Origin: an uncultured Alphaproteobacteria bacterium
Lineage (GTDB): Bacteria > Pseudomonadota > Alphaproteobacteria > Micavibrionales > UBA1664
Length of the DNA: 64,000 nt
NCBI GenBank assembly: GCA_943789475.1
Contig: CALSUG010000006.1
Span: 1-64,000 of the forward strand
Direction of reading: 5' to 3'
The stretch's first letter is position 1, and each line of letters begins with the position of its first letter. A model generated the notes under the pieces. The model worked only from the letters and a program-made list of their open reading frames with translations. It made no database searches and had not been told where the DNA came from. This document shows positions 16,785 to 26,264 of the stretch, piece by piece. A program made the translations under genes and the position numbers.

Positions 16785-17339
16785 TTATTGAACCACAGAA
16801 ACTGCACGACGGTTTTTAGCCCAACTCTCAGAATTTGCTCCCAACATTTCAGGACGCTCCTTACCGTATGAAATTGTATTCACCCGCATTGGTGATACAC
16901 CAAGTGATACAAGATAATTTTTCGCAGCATTCGCACGACGGTCACCCAAGGCCAAGTTATATTCACGTGTTCCACGTTCATCTGCATGACCTTCAACTGT
17001 CACATTAACGGATGGGTATTGGCGCATCCATTGTGCTTGCAATTCTAATTGAGAAATTGCCTCTGGTGTCAATGTAAAACTGTCATATCCAAAGAATACA
17101 CGATCCCCTACATTCACTTCCAAATCATCTTGTGATCCAGGTACCGCAGAACCATAATTCATGTTTTGCGCCTCATATCCCTGAACAGGAACAGATGGTA
17201 CAGATTGATCAACCGCCGTTACATTCGGCTGTTCATTTGGAAACAACTCATCCCCATAAGGTTTTAATTCGTTATCTGATGAACAGGCTGCAAGGCCTAT
17301 TGTCATTGCTGATACAGCTAATAAAAGTGATTTACGCAT
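16785..17339 (-). CDS. pal: Peptidoglycan-associated lipoprotein Pal
   Basis: 184 residues from the ATG at 17339, which has AAGGAG upstream and starts a clean lipoprotein signal (lipobox LAAC-S). The OmpA-like domain (residues about 75-184) carries VTVEGHADERGTREYNLALGDRRA, including the residues that bind diaminopimelate. Pal anchors the outer membrane to peptidoglycan. tolQRAB are not upstream; rpoH lies there instead, so the tol genes must be elsewhere. Confidence 0.95.
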   Translation of the reverse strand: MRKSLLLAVSAMTIGLAACSSDNELKPYGDELFPNEQPNVTAVDQSVPSVPVQGYEAQNMNYGSAVPGSQDDLEVNVGDRVFFGYDSFTLTPEAISQLELQAQWMRQYPSVNVTVEGHADERGTREYNLALGDRRANAAKNYLVSLGVSPMRVNTISYGKERPEMLGANSESWAKNRRAVSVVQ

Positions 17340-17432
17340 GGGAGGTCTCCTTAAAAAAATAACTAACCCCACAACAATGGCGCAATCGCATTTATCCTTC
17401 AAGGAAAATCTTAAGGCATTTTTGTGGCACTT

Positions 17433-18362
17433 TTATGCGTTAGCGAGAACTCTAGGGCGAATAATTTTTGACTGACGGCCTTTTCTTCTATTGCTATTTA
17501 ACGCAGCAAAATCAACCTCTATTCTACAATCTGTCGAGATATACTGAACAACCTTCTCTAGAGCCCTCATTTCAATCTGACGAACACGCTCCCTTGAAAT
17601 ATCATGCTCAACCGCCAACACCTCCAACGTATCAGGATCCTCTTTCAAACGACGACATATCAATATTTCTTTTTCTCTATCATTTAACACGGACCCAACT
17701 GCAGTTTTAAATGCACGCTTTGCAAAATCGAGATGATCCCTTTCTTCGTTGATTTCTGCTGCTTGCGGATCTTCATCTTCAAGCCAATCAATCCAAGAAC
17801 CACCACTCTCATCATCTTGTGAAAGAGGGGTATCAAGAGACGCATCTGCCATCAAACGCATGCGAGTTTGTTGCACTTTTTCCAAACTAACACCTAGCGT
17901 TTTTGAAAGCGCCACATCAAATTCAAAACCTATCATTTCTGGGTTTTTATGAGACAGTTTGTTTTCAGCTTTTCTAAAATTAAAAAACAGTTTTTTATCA
18001 TCGGAGGTTGTGCCGTTTTTAACCATCGAATGATTTTTTATGATATGATCTTGGACAGATGCTCTAATCCACCACAGCGCATATGTTGCAAAACGAAAAC
18101 CTTTTTCAGGATCAAATTTATTTGCCGCTCTGATAAGCCCATCAAAAGCCTCCTGTTGAATATCTCGTCGTGATCTTCCATTGTAACCGTTTGCAATTTT
18201 CATTGCCAATTTCATGTGCGATGTTACCAACCTGTTACGAGAATCAACACACTCCCGCTCTTGCACCGCACGACCCAACGATCGCTCTTCCTCTGGTGTA
18301 AGTATTTGAAATTCAGGACGGTTAAAATCAAATTGAATAGAAGGTGGGTAACTCACTGACAT
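17433..18362 (-). CDS. rpoH: Heat-shock sigma factor RpoH (sigma-32 type)
   Basis: 309 residues of the sigma-70 family. Region 2 has DIQQEAFDGLIRAANKFDPEKGFRF and ATYALWWIRASVQDHII. The RpoH box (DDKKLFFNFRK) follows, which separates RpoH from other group-3 sigmas. Region 4 ends in a helix-turn-helix (LAVEHDISRERVRQIEMRALEK). It would direct transcription of chaperone and protease genes. Alphaproteobacteria often have more than one rpoH. It is not closely linked to the hslO gene found nearby. Confidence 0.92.
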   Translation of the reverse strand: MSVSYPPSIQFDFNRPEFQILTPEEERSLGRAVQERECVDSRNRLVTSHMKLAMKIANGYNGRSRRDIQQEAFDGLIRAANKFDPEKGFRFATYALWWIRASVQDHIIKNHSMVKNGTTSDDKKLFFNFRKAENKLSHKNPEMIGFEFDVALSKTLGVSLEKVQQTRMRLMADASLDTPLSQDDESGGSWIDWLEDEDPQAAEINEERDHLDFAKRAFKTAVGSVLNDREKEILICRRLKEDPDTLEVLAVEHDISRERVRQIEMRALEKVVQYISTDCRIEVDFAALNSNRRKGRQSKIIRPRVLANA

Positions 18363-18430
18363 TTATTATAATTCCCTGTTTTTTTATTTTTAGTCACTAC
18401 ATTAATATGACAACCAAAAAGCAAGCTATT

Positions 18431-19294
18431 TTAATGCAGTGAAGATTTCAATTGATATAGAAAATCTTCCGCCTCTACACGATCGCCATTATCCAAATCA
18501 TTTGATGATAAATATATTTCTATGTTTTCAATTGCAGCCTTGGTTTGCCCAATACGAGAAAACAAAACAGCCTTATCCAAATTCAATCGCACATCAGTTG
18601 GCGCAATCAAACACATCTGCATTACTATTTTTAATGCCCCTTGATAATCTTGCACATCAATCAACCTGTACTTAATATTATTTTGTAAGCGAAGTAATGT
18701 TTCACGGTTATCGCATGTCTCATAGTGCGTTGCGGACAGCTCTGCTTCATCACCCAGCATTTTCTTCAATAACAATCGTAAATCTTTTGCCTCTAAAATT
18801 TTACAATTGTCATACAGGTCAACAATGAAGCGTTCACCATCTTTTTCCAAACACATTAAAAAATGACCTGGAAAATTAATCCCCTGTGCGTTCCAGCCCT
18901 GTGCTTGACACAAACCAATTGCCAAAATTGACAATGTAATTGGGATTCCCATGCGACGATCCATCACATGAATGATATTCATGTTTTTAAGATCATTATA
19001 CGTATCTTCATCACCATGATAGCCACACCCACCTATCAAAACTTGCTTTAACGCTTGCACCATAGCATAAGGATCATCACTATTATTGGCCGCAGCGACA
19101 TTTTGGAAGCAGTGATCAAGATCAGATATCATCATATCAAAAATGTCACGATATTTTTGTATGTCCACATCATAACATTCTGAAAAAGCAAAAGCCAAAG
19201 CCCCCTCAAAAACATCAATGTCAAAGCCATTCACCCGCCCAGCGTCAGCAAGAAAATATTCTGCTTCCACTACGGTCATAAATTTTTTACACAT
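18431..19294 (-). CDS. SirB1/transglutaminase-like protein with TPR tail
   Basis: 287 residues of the SirB1 (UPF0162) family. The core has MDRRMGIPITLSILAIGLCQ and GINFPGHFLMCLE, equivalent to the Cys-His region of transglutaminase-like folds, though the usual catalytic Cys is not evident here. The C-terminus has a TPR-like segment (YQGALKIVMQMCLIAPTDVRL...LFSRIGQTKAAIENIEIYL). Cellular role uncertain. It precedes the BON-yraN-rsmI group in reverse order on the minus strand. Confidence 0.8.
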   Translation of the reverse strand: MCKKFMTVVEAEYFLADAGRVNGFDIDVFEGALAFAFSECYDVDIQKYRDIFDMMISDLDHCFQNVAAANNSDDPYAMVQALKQVLIGGCGYHGDEDTYNDLKNMNIIHVMDRRMGIPITLSILAIGLCQAQGWNAQGINFPGHFLMCLEKDGERFIVDLYDNCKILEAKDLRLLLKKMLGDEAELSATHYETCDNRETLLRLQNNIKYRLIDVQDYQGALKIVMQMCLIAPTDVRLNLDKAVLFSRIGQTKAAIENIEIYLSSNDLDNGDRVEAEDFLYQLKSSLH

Positions 19295-19302
19295 CAGAAA
19301 CC

Positions 19303-19926
19303 CTAAAAATCAGTCGGCCCTGTTACAGCATGATCTTCTACATTTTCTACAGGATCGCCTAGCATTTTAACATATGAAATCACCTGCTGAACATAGTTGG
19401 TATTTCGAGCATGTTCGATAACAGCCTCCAACTCTTCACGATTTTGCGCAATCCCCATCAGATAAACCGTCGCCTGCACTGTATCAATTGTATAATTAAT
19501 CGATGATATATCTTTATCAAATATCATCTTTGTACGAAGGTTAGTCGAAATCCATTTATCCCTAGCGTACCCTGAAAAACCATCACTTTCGGCAACCCGA
19601 ACCTCGTTAATCACTTGCACAACACCTTCAGGTTGCCACGCCAAACGTATTGCCTCGACACGGTGATCTGGATTCTGAACAATCCCTGTTACCAAAACGC
19701 GCCCCTGCTCAATCGTATGATTCAATTTTGAAAAAGCATCAATATTATATTTGAACCACAAATCATTAATTTCAAACGCGATACGTGTATCAATGGCCGA
19801 TTGTTTTAATCCACCTTCACGCGCAGCGGCAATACCACCAACAGCACCAACAGATGTCGCGACACCTGCCAAAGAACAGGCCTGAAGACCAAAAACAATC
19901 ATCAATAACAATAAACTAGAACGCAT
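19303..19926 (-). CDS. BON-domain lipoprotein (DolP/YraP-like)
   Basis: 207 residues with a lipoprotein signal (lipobox LQAC-S) and two BON domains (about residues 45-115 and 120-195; RVLVTGIVQNPDHRVEAIRLAW and ATVYLMGIAQNREELEAVIEHA). In E. coli, DolP is an outer-membrane lipoprotein that binds anionic phospholipid and supports envelope integrity, and its gene lies next to yraN and rsmI as here. The start overlaps the end of yraN by 11 nt. Confidence 0.88.
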   Translation of the reverse strand: MRSSLLLLMIVFGLQACSLAGVATSVGAVGGIAAAREGGLKQSAIDTRIAFEINDLWFKYNIDAFSKLNHTIEQGRVLVTGIVQNPDHRVEAIRLAWQPEGVVQVINEVRVAESDGFSGYARDKWISTNLRTKMIFDKDISSINYTIDTVQATVYLMGIAQNREELEAVIEHARNTNYVQQVISYVKMLGDPVENVEDHAVTGPTDF

Positions 19927-20284
19927 TTTTTATGTGCTTTACCCAAAAATATTTATTCACTGCAATGACATCGCACTGCATATCCAAGGCCAATTTAGAC
20001 GATTCTCTTTTTGCAACAACGCAATAATGTTCCGCGGTACGTTTTATCCTCAACTGAGATTTACAACCCACTGCCACTAATGCATCTGACAAATGATTTC
20101 GGCGCTTTACTTCAATAAAATGAATTGAACGGCCACGGCGCGCAATAATGTCAATCTCGCCAACCTTTGTCTTATAACGAATTTTTTCTATACGGTAAAA
20201 TTGACACCACAATAAAAAGGCGACCCAATATTCTGCAAGAACACCACGCCAATAATTTTTATTTTTCAAGGATTTGGAGCGCAT
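19916..20284 (-). CDS. yraN: YraN family protein (UPF0102)
   Basis: 122 residues with the restriction-endonuclease-like fold signature GEIDIIARRGRSIHFIEVKRR (D...ExK). Members resemble Holliday-junction resolvases but their activity is poorly known. The gene overlaps rsmI by 26 nt and the BON gene by 11 nt, matching the conserved rsmI-yraN-dolP cluster. Length is normal for the family (about 120). Confidence 0.9.
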   Translation of the reverse strand: MRSKSLKNKNYWRGVLAEYWVAFLLWCQFYRIEKIRYKTKVGEIDIIARRGRSIHFIEVKRRNHLSDALVAVGCKSQLRIKRTAEHYCVVAKRESSKLALDMQCDVIAVNKYFWVKHIKNAF

Positions 20285-21152
20285 GATTATAAATGTCTTT
20301 TTTCTTCATCCCTACGATAGACGCAATCGATGCAGACAGGTCTTTTAATTTTTCACCAGCTTTATGTGCCTGCAAAATCATCTGATCCAAATCATAATCT
20401 TCACCTTGAACATCACTACAACCATCAACAACTAATGCGATTTCACCTTTTACTGACTTACCCGCCATTTGCGCTAAAATTTCCGAAGAGGTTCCCCTAT
20501 AAACCTCTTCGAACATTTTTGAAATTTCACGAATAACCGCAAGTTTACGATCAGGCATAACCTCATTAAATACCAACAATGTTTTTTCAATCCGTTTCGG
20601 AGATTCATAAAAAACGCTAACATTATTAATATCATTTAGTTTGTTAACTTCGTTTTTTAATTGATTGTATTTACTCGATAAAAAGCCAAAAAATACAAAT
20701 GAATTTGTTGAAAACCCGGACAATTGTAATGCAGGTAAAACAGCGTTAGCCCCAGGCAAAGCCGTCACATAAAAATTATTTTCAACACAAGAACGAACAA
20801 GTTTATACCCAGGATCTGAAATCATCGGTGTACCCGCATCACTCACCATGGCCACAATTTTTCCATCTGCAATTAAAGATAAAATATATGCCTTAACCTC
20901 ATCATCCGCATGATCGTTATAAGTTACCTTTTTAGGTACTTTAATATCGAATATCTTCAACAGCTTTCCGCTCACGCGCGCATCTTCACACACCAACACG
21001 TCGCATGCATTCAGTACATCCAACGCACGCAATGTTATATCACGCAAATTACCAATCGGTGTTGGCACCAAATAAAGCCCTGAACAAAGCGCGCTTTCCT
21101 CTTTATTTCGTATTTTTAATGCATTAATCTGATCCATAATAAACAACACCAT
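20259..21152 (-). CDS. rsmI: 16S rRNA 2'-O-methyltransferase RsmI
   Basis: 297 residues. A tetrapyrrole-methylase fold with LYLVPTPIGNLRDITLRALDVL, CEDARVSGKLL, MVSDAGTPMISDPGYKLV, ALPGANAVLPALQLSG and FYESPKRIEKTL. It methylates the ribose of C1402 in 16S rRNA. The start is not certain: an ATG at 21137 would remove five residues and neither has a good ribosome site. It is divergent from the LpoA-like gene (13-nt gap), the same neighbourhood as in E. coli. Confidence 0.95.
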   Translation of the reverse strand: MVLFIMDQINALKIRNKEESALCSGLYLVPTPIGNLRDITLRALDVLNACDVLVCEDARVSGKLLKIFDIKVPKKVTYNDHADDEVKAYILSLIADGKIVAMVSDAGTPMISDPGYKLVRSCVENNFYVTALPGANAVLPALQLSGFSTNSFVFFGFLSSKYNQLKNEVNKLNDINNVSVFYESPKRIEKTLLVFNEVMPDRKLAVIREISKMFEEVYRGTSSEILAQMAGKSVKGEIALVVDGCSDVQGEDYDLDQMILQAHKAGEKLKDLSASIASIVGMKKKDIYNHALQILEK

Positions 21153-21165
21153 AAAGGGATTTCAC

Positions 21166-22374
21166 ATGCTCCGCATCCATTTTGTTGCTTTCGCACTTTT
21201 ATTTATCAGCAGTTGCGTGCCCAATATGCAACCCACACCTAAACAATCACCATTTGATCCTTATTCACAAACAGTGATCGACAATAACGGCCAAATGATT
21301 CCCGTTGACCAAAACACACAAACGAAAATCAACCCTATACAAACGGTTCAATCCGCAAATGGTAAAGTTGCAATCCTCCTCCCTCTATCTGGACAACATG
21401 AAAAAATCGGCCAATCCATGCTCAATGCCGCACAAATGGCTTTGTTTGATGTTAATGATCCGACATTTGAACTTATTCCTATCGATACAAAAGGAACAGC
21501 CCAAGGTGCAACATTAGCTGTCAATGAAGCGGCTCGTCAAAATGTTAAATTAATTTTAGGCCCCCTACTATCTCAATCAGTCCAAGCCGCAGGAAACGCG
21601 GCCCGTCGTTACAACCTCAACATCATTGGATTTACAACCGATTCCAACACGCTTGGCGGAAATATTGTGACACTCGGCATTCTTCCTCATGATCAGGGAG
21701 CGCGAATGGCACAATTTGCACACAAATCAAATATAAAGCGCGTTGCTATCATCACTCCAAACAATGCCTATGCTAATACCGTTACAACCGCTTTTGAACA
21801 GTCTGCAAGATCTTTGGGTATTCAAGTTACAACTAGAGTCCCATTCAACACACATGCTGACATTAACATTCCCGTTCAAAAATTAGCGACAATGCGTGAT
21901 CAATTTGACGCCCTCATTATGCCTGTAAGCAATCCATCCATGGCACGATTGGCCGAGGCATTAAATAATCAACAATTTGGAACATCCACCACCCCTTGGA
22001 TCGGCACAGGATTATGGGATGATGCATCTATCAAACAAAATCGCCTGATGAGTGGCGCATTTTTTACCGCACCATCCCCACAACTGCGTAATAATTTTGA
22101 AAGTAAATATCGATCGATATATGCAGAAACACCGCAAAGGTTAGCGTCGCTTGCCTATGATGCAACGGCATTATCTGTTGTACTTCTTCGCAACAACGGT
22201 GCAGGTTTAATTTCAAGAAACGCTATTTTAAACCCAAATGGGTTTGCAGGTATTGATGGCATATTCCGTTTCACTTCAAATGGTCGTGCTGAACGTGGTT
22301 TAGCTATCCACCGCATTACAGGCGTCAATCGAACAGTCATCACCGACCGCGCCCCAACCAGTTTTATGCAATAG
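21166..22374 (+). CDS. Penicillin-binding protein activator, LpoA-like lipoprotein
   Basis: 402 residues with a lipoprotein signal (lipobox ISSC-V) and a type 1 periplasmic-binding-protein fold (KVAILLPLSGQHEKIGQSMLNAAQMALFD, then LILGPLLSQSVQAAGNAARRYN). This matches the C-terminal domain of LpoA, which activates PBP1A from the outer membrane. The LpoA N-terminal TPR domain is absent, as usual in Alphaproteobacteria. AAGGG precedes the ATG. The gene is divergent from rsmI, as lpoA is in enterobacteria. Confidence 0.85.
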   Translation: MLRIHFVAFALLFISSCVPNMQPTPKQSPFDPYSQTVIDNNGQMIPVDQNTQTKINPIQTVQSANGKVAILLPLSGQHEKIGQSMLNAAQMALFDVNDPTFELIPIDTKGTAQGATLAVNEAARQNVKLILGPLLSQSVQAAGNAARRYNLNIIGFTTDSNTLGGNIVTLGILPHDQGARMAQFAHKSNIKRVAIITPNNAYANTVTTAFEQSARSLGIQVTTRVPFNTHADINIPVQKLATMRDQFDALIMPVSNPSMARLAEALNNQQFGTSTTPWIGTGLWDDASIKQNRLMSGAFFTAPSPQLRNNFESKYRSIYAETPQRLASLAYDATALSVVLLRNNGAGLISRNAILNPNGFAGIDGIFRFTSNGRAERGLAIHRITGVNRTVITDRAPTSFMQ

Positions 22375-22383
22375 GATATCAAA

Positions 22384-23571
22384 ATGACAAAACGTAACTC
22401 AATTGAAAATTTTAAAGATGAGGTCACTGGATGGAGACGTGAACTTCATATGAATCCAGGCATCAAGCATGAAGAAAAATTTGCACATGATTTTATCAAG
22501 GCACATTTGTATGATTTAGGCGTTACCTATAAAGACGGTTACGGCGGATATGGTATTGTCGCCACGATCGAGGGAAATACAAACACATCAGGCAAAGCGG
22601 TTGGCCTGCGCGCCGACATGGACGCCCTCCCCTTAACGGAAGAAAGCGGACAACCATGGGCATCCAAAACCGATGGCGTGATGCACGCATGTGGACATGA
22701 TGGTCACACTGCCAGCCTTTTAGGCGTTGCAAAATATTTGTCCGAAACACGCAATTTTGACGGAAAGGTTCATCTTATTTTTCAACCTGCCGAAGAAGGC
22801 GGTCACGGCGCGGACATGATGATCGCCGATGGATTATTCACTGATTTTCCAATGGACGGCGTATACGGTTTACACAACTGGCCATTTGAAAAATCAGGAA
22901 CGGCGGCCATTCGCCCCGGCCCTATCATGGCATCCGTTGATGAATTCACCATCACCATCACTGGTCGTGGTGGACATGCCGCCATGCCTCACCTATGCAT
23001 TGATCCTATCGTCATTGCATCGCAATTCATGGTACAGGCACAAACAATTATCAGTCGCACTACCGACCCTGTACAGGCCGCAGTGCTCAGCTTTACTGAC
23101 CTACATGCGGGCGAAGGCGCACATAATGTCATCCCCGAAACATGTTCAATCATGGGAACAATCCGCACGTTCGATTTTGATGTTCGTAAAAACATCCAAA
23201 CGAAATTAGAAGAATTACTCAAATCTATTTGTGCCGTGAATGAGGCAACCTGTGAAATTGAAATCATCCCACATATTGATCCAACAATTAATGATGCGGT
23301 CGAAGCCGAATTTTGCGCCGACGTTATGGCATCATTAATCGGTGAAGAAAACATGGAACGTAATGTTGACCCCTGTATGGGTGGTGAAGATTTTGGTTCA
23401 ATGCTCCGCGAAACAAAGGGAGCTTATATTTGGATTGGTCAAGGAACGGGTGATAAAAACTCACCCCATGATCAAGGCTTACATTCCCCCAAATATGACT
23501 TCAATGATGATAACCTACCGCTCATCATTGATTACCTTGCCGAACTGGTTGAGGTAAAGTTAAAGAAATAG
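22384..23571 (+). CDS. M20 family amidohydrolase (hippurate hydrolase/aminoacylase type)
   Basis: 395 residues of the M20D family. Metal-binding motifs are HACGHDGHTASLLG and QPAEEGGHGADMMI, with the active-site GLRADMDALPLTEESG strand and a dimerisation lid (FTITITGRGGHAAMPHLCIDPI). Such enzymes cleave N-acyl amino acids, amino-acid conjugates or peptides in the cytoplasm; substrate cannot be told from sequence. It starts 9 nt after the LpoA-like stop, so the two are probably co-transcribed. Confidence 0.92.
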   Translation: MTKRNSIENFKDEVTGWRRELHMNPGIKHEEKFAHDFIKAHLYDLGVTYKDGYGGYGIVATIEGNTNTSGKAVGLRADMDALPLTEESGQPWASKTDGVMHACGHDGHTASLLGVAKYLSETRNFDGKVHLIFQPAEEGGHGADMMIADGLFTDFPMDGVYGLHNWPFEKSGTAAIRPGPIMASVDEFTITITGRGGHAAMPHLCIDPIVIASQFMVQAQTIISRTTDPVQAAVLSFTDLHAGEGAHNVIPETCSIMGTIRTFDFDVRKNIQTKLEELLKSICAVNEATCEIEIIPHIDPTINDAVEAEFCADVMASLIGEENMERNVDPCMGGEDFGSMLRETKGAYIWIGQGTGDKNSPHDQGLHSPKYDFNDDNLPLIIDYLAELVEVKLKK

Positions 23572-23627
23572 TTTACATTTCGATTGACTTTCATTATGTT
23601 TAATTTAATTCATAATGGGGATTGCGT

Positions 23628-24800
23628 ATGAGCACTTGGGGTATAAATCCCAATACAAATCAACTGGAACCAAATAAGCATATGACTTATGGGAATGATG
23701 ATTATCATACCCCCATGAGTTTTCATTATCATGCCTCAGTTACAGACGATGTTTGTGATTTTTTGGAAGAGGTAGCAAATGCAAAATATCCAAATGCACA
23801 TGATGTTAAAATTATTGGATCAATCTATGATTACACCAAGGCCAATGTCACAGATTATGTTGAACGTCCCATCGGCCATTATCGCATTCGAGTTGATGGT
23901 GAGGATAAAATATTTGTTGTTGTTGATCGTAATCCTGATTTATTTTTAAGACCTGCTGCGGACTATGTCGCAGCATTAGAGGCTGATGGCTTGTCCGTCA
24001 TTCAAACTATCCCAAATAAAGACGGTACATTTGCAAATAAAATTGAATATGCTGGTGGCCAATCACTCTATGCGTATGAAGAAATCCATCTCCAAAAATC
24101 TCCAGAGTGGATGATACAAACAGGTATAGATGAACGAACATTTGAATTAGGGACTTTGATTGGTAAAATTCATACCTCATCTAAAAAATTTGCTCAAGAG
24201 AACCCAGAAAAATTAATAGACATGCAGGCATTTATGGATGAGTATAAAATGACTCCAATGCGCACGCTCTATGCTCAGGAAAAAGATGGATTAAGTCAGG
24301 ATACTCAAAAATTTTTAGATAAATTTTTAAATCCTGAAACACCATGGGTGCCAACAACTGGTAATTTCATCGAAAAACAACCTATTGGCGTTGTGACCTT
24401 GGCTCACGATTCCGCAACACAAGGGTATATAACAATGATGACTGATAATGCTTGCTATGATTGCGGTCTGGCCGTTGCACGTATTATAACAAATTCAGAT
24501 TTATACATTTCGGGACAAGATGTAGAAAATGGCCTTGAGGGGTTCGTTGATGGATACAATAAAGAAACAGGGTATAGTCTTTCAATGGATGAAGCGATGC
24601 AAGCCGGATTAAATGCATTTATAACACTCGGCTTATATGGTCGAACAATGGGAATTCATTCAGATTATAAAAACACATTAGATGATCATATCAATAATGT
24701 CCTTAATCCCCATAAAGAACGCTTTGCAGTCATTCAAAAAATGATAAATGAGAAAGGCACAGCAAAAATCCCCCTGCCAACAACACTAAAAAATTCTTAA
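23628..24800 (+). CDS. APH/choline-kinase-fold protein with degenerate catalytic loop
   Basis: 390 residues, not matched to any named enzyme. The layout follows aminoglycoside-phosphotransferase-like kinases: an N-lobe (HYRIRVDGEDKIFVVVDR, then a PNKDG turn), a linker helix FELGTLIGKIHTSSKKF like the conserved LGxLHxxS helix, and a C-terminal helical lobe. The loop that should read HGDxxxxN is TLAHDSATQGYI, and the metal-binding DFG-like site may be YDCG. So the fold is likely but phosphotransfer is doubtful. A GGGG ribosome site precedes the ATG at 23628. The assignment is inference. Confidence 0.55.
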   Translation: MSTWGINPNTNQLEPNKHMTYGNDDYHTPMSFHYHASVTDDVCDFLEEVANAKYPNAHDVKIIGSIYDYTKANVTDYVERPIGHYRIRVDGEDKIFVVVDRNPDLFLRPAADYVAALEADGLSVIQTIPNKDGTFANKIEYAGGQSLYAYEEIHLQKSPEWMIQTGIDERTFELGTLIGKIHTSSKKFAQENPEKLIDMQAFMDEYKMTPMRTLYAQEKDGLSQDTQKFLDKFLNPETPWVPTTGNFIEKQPIGVVTLAHDSATQGYITMMTDNACYDCGLAVARIITNSDLYISGQDVENGLEGFVDGYNKETGYSLSMDEAMQAGLNAFITLGLYGRTMGIHSDYKNTLDDHINNVLNPHKERFAVIQKMINEKGTAKIPLPTTLKNS

Positions 24801-24863
24801 AAATAAATTGCATTTTAATCCCATAATATGTTTCAATAAAATAATGATTAAAGATGTGAAACA

Positions 24864-24925
24864 TATGTGCCGCACGATGCGACGATGGAGCCGACCTCTC
24901 ATCGCGTAGGGCAGATGCGCACATA
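24864..24925. other. G+C-rich structured intergenic element
   Basis: In an otherwise A+T-rich 177-bp gap (24801-24977), outer arms TATGTGC (24864-24870) and GCACATA (24919-24925) enclose an inner hairpin CGATGGAG-CCGAC-CTCTCATCG (24883-24904, one bulged base). AAATTTTC follows. It could be a terminator for the upstream gene, a small structured RNA, or a leader for the GNAT gene at 24978. No known RNA family was recognised. Confidence 0.4.
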
Positions 24926-24977
24926 AATTTTCTGCCACTTTTTGTATTTTAATTTTTATTACATTTGGGCAGTTACA

Positions 24978-25598
24978 ATGACACACACATCTTTCGCATT
25001 TGCGGCAACGCAACTTCAAACAAACGATATCAATCAATTTTTAGAACTACAGGACTTAGTACGCAATTCTTTGTCGGTTGAAACACGGCATTACATCAAA
25101 CCACGGAATGCAGAAACGTTAAAAAATCACATATCATCCAACATGCCTATATTAGGTTTACGGCACGATAATCAATTTGTTGGTGTTGTCATTCTCACTC
25201 ACCCTAATAACGTTCATGCACAAAACTTAGATGGGTACCCCTTTGATATTTTAGGAAATATTGATGACATCTCCGTCATTCAAAGCCTTTATGTTGATCC
25301 AAATTACAGAGGACAAAGCCTGTCGACAAAATTGATCAAATTATCCGCTGAATTTTCAAGTGCTTCTGGACGTAAAACACTCATTGCCAAGGCGACATCC
25401 AATAACGACAAAAGCCAGCGCGCATTTTTAAAAAATGGATTTAATATTGCCACAAGTGGAATTGATCCATCCCTTGGCCACGATGTTGTTTATATGATAG
25501 GAAAAACATCCGATATTTTAGACATCGTTCGCACGAAGGAATTGTCGCGCAGATCAACATCAACCATCCATTATGATATTCATCCCAATCTATCGTAA
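24978..25598 (+). CDS. GNAT family N-acetyltransferase
   Basis: 206 residues. The acetyl-CoA-binding motif A is VIQSLYVDPNYRGQSLSTKLIKL, followed by a motif B-like region ending in SQRAFLKNGFNIA. The ATG at 24978 is preferred to an upstream in-frame start because the conserved domain begins soon after. Substrate unknown. The 3' end overlaps the convergent YgjV-like gene by 9 nt. Confidence 0.82.
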   Translation: MTHTSFAFAATQLQTNDINQFLELQDLVRNSLSVETRHYIKPRNAETLKNHISSNMPILGLRHDNQFVGVVILTHPNNVHAQNLDGYPFDILGNIDDISVIQSLYVDPNYRGQSLSTKLIKLSAEFSSASGRKTLIAKATSNNDKSQRAFLKNGFNIATSGIDPSLGHDVVYMIGKTSDILDIVRTKELSRRSTSTIHYDIHPNLS

Positions 25599-26171
25599 TT
25601 GTTGCCGGTTACAGCGAGAAATAATTCGTAAAATCAATCCTGACAACAAAAGCGATACAGTATCTATTGGCTTAAAATTCTCATGTTTCATTTTACCATA
25701 CACTCCTGTGGATATGGATAGAGCCATTTGTAATGTTTGATAAACAGATTCAATAGCGATACCATAACCTAACCATAAGAAACAGTTGAGTAATATTGCA
25801 TTACTCAGAATACGACGTTCCTCTGACAACATTGCATAACTTACAATTGTTGTCCCCATAGGAGGTATTAAACTCTGTACCCCTTGATAAAAGTAAAGAC
25901 AAAGCCCCCAAACACAAATGATCAAAAAAGAAACCAGCACAACAAAGCTCTTCTTTGATAGATATAATCGCCCAAGCGTCCTAAAAAAAGACATGCCTGA
26001 AATTATAGCACCAGAGAAACCACCAACAAGAAACAAATGAATTCCCCATAAAATAGAGTTAGGAATCTCTGCGACATAAATGAGTCTATTTGTTTTCAAT
26101 TGCATTCGCCATAAACCAACTGCAAACGCAATCAAACCAAACATTCCTGCAATGCTAAACAAATGTTCCAT
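25590..26171 (-). CDS. YgjV-family inner membrane protein
   Basis: About 193 residues with five to six membrane helices. The pattern (LIYVAEIPNSILWGIHLFLVGGFSGAIISGMSFFRTL, then ISYAMLSEERRI-like loop before a further helix pair) fits the YgjV/Imp-YgjV family, whose function is unknown. The ATG at 26171 is used; 26189 is an alternative. Composition is hydrophobic and A+T-rich, as its neighbours. Confidence 0.65.
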   Translation of the reverse strand: MEHLFSIAGMFGLIAFAVGLWRMQLKTNRLIYVAEIPNSILWGIHLFLVGGFSGAIISGMSFFRTLGRLYLSKKSFVVLVSFLIICVWGLCLYFYQGVQSLIPPMGTTIVSYAMLSEERRILSNAILLNCFLWLGYGIAIESVYQTLQMALSISTGVYGKMKHENFKPIDTVSLLLSGLILRIISRCNRQQLR

Positions 26172-26264
26172 ACTGAAAATATACGTCAAACACGTTAAAT
26201 ATAAGTAAACAAGATTGATGATGCATAATTGACCAAGAACAACAACATCCTTACCATGTAAAAC

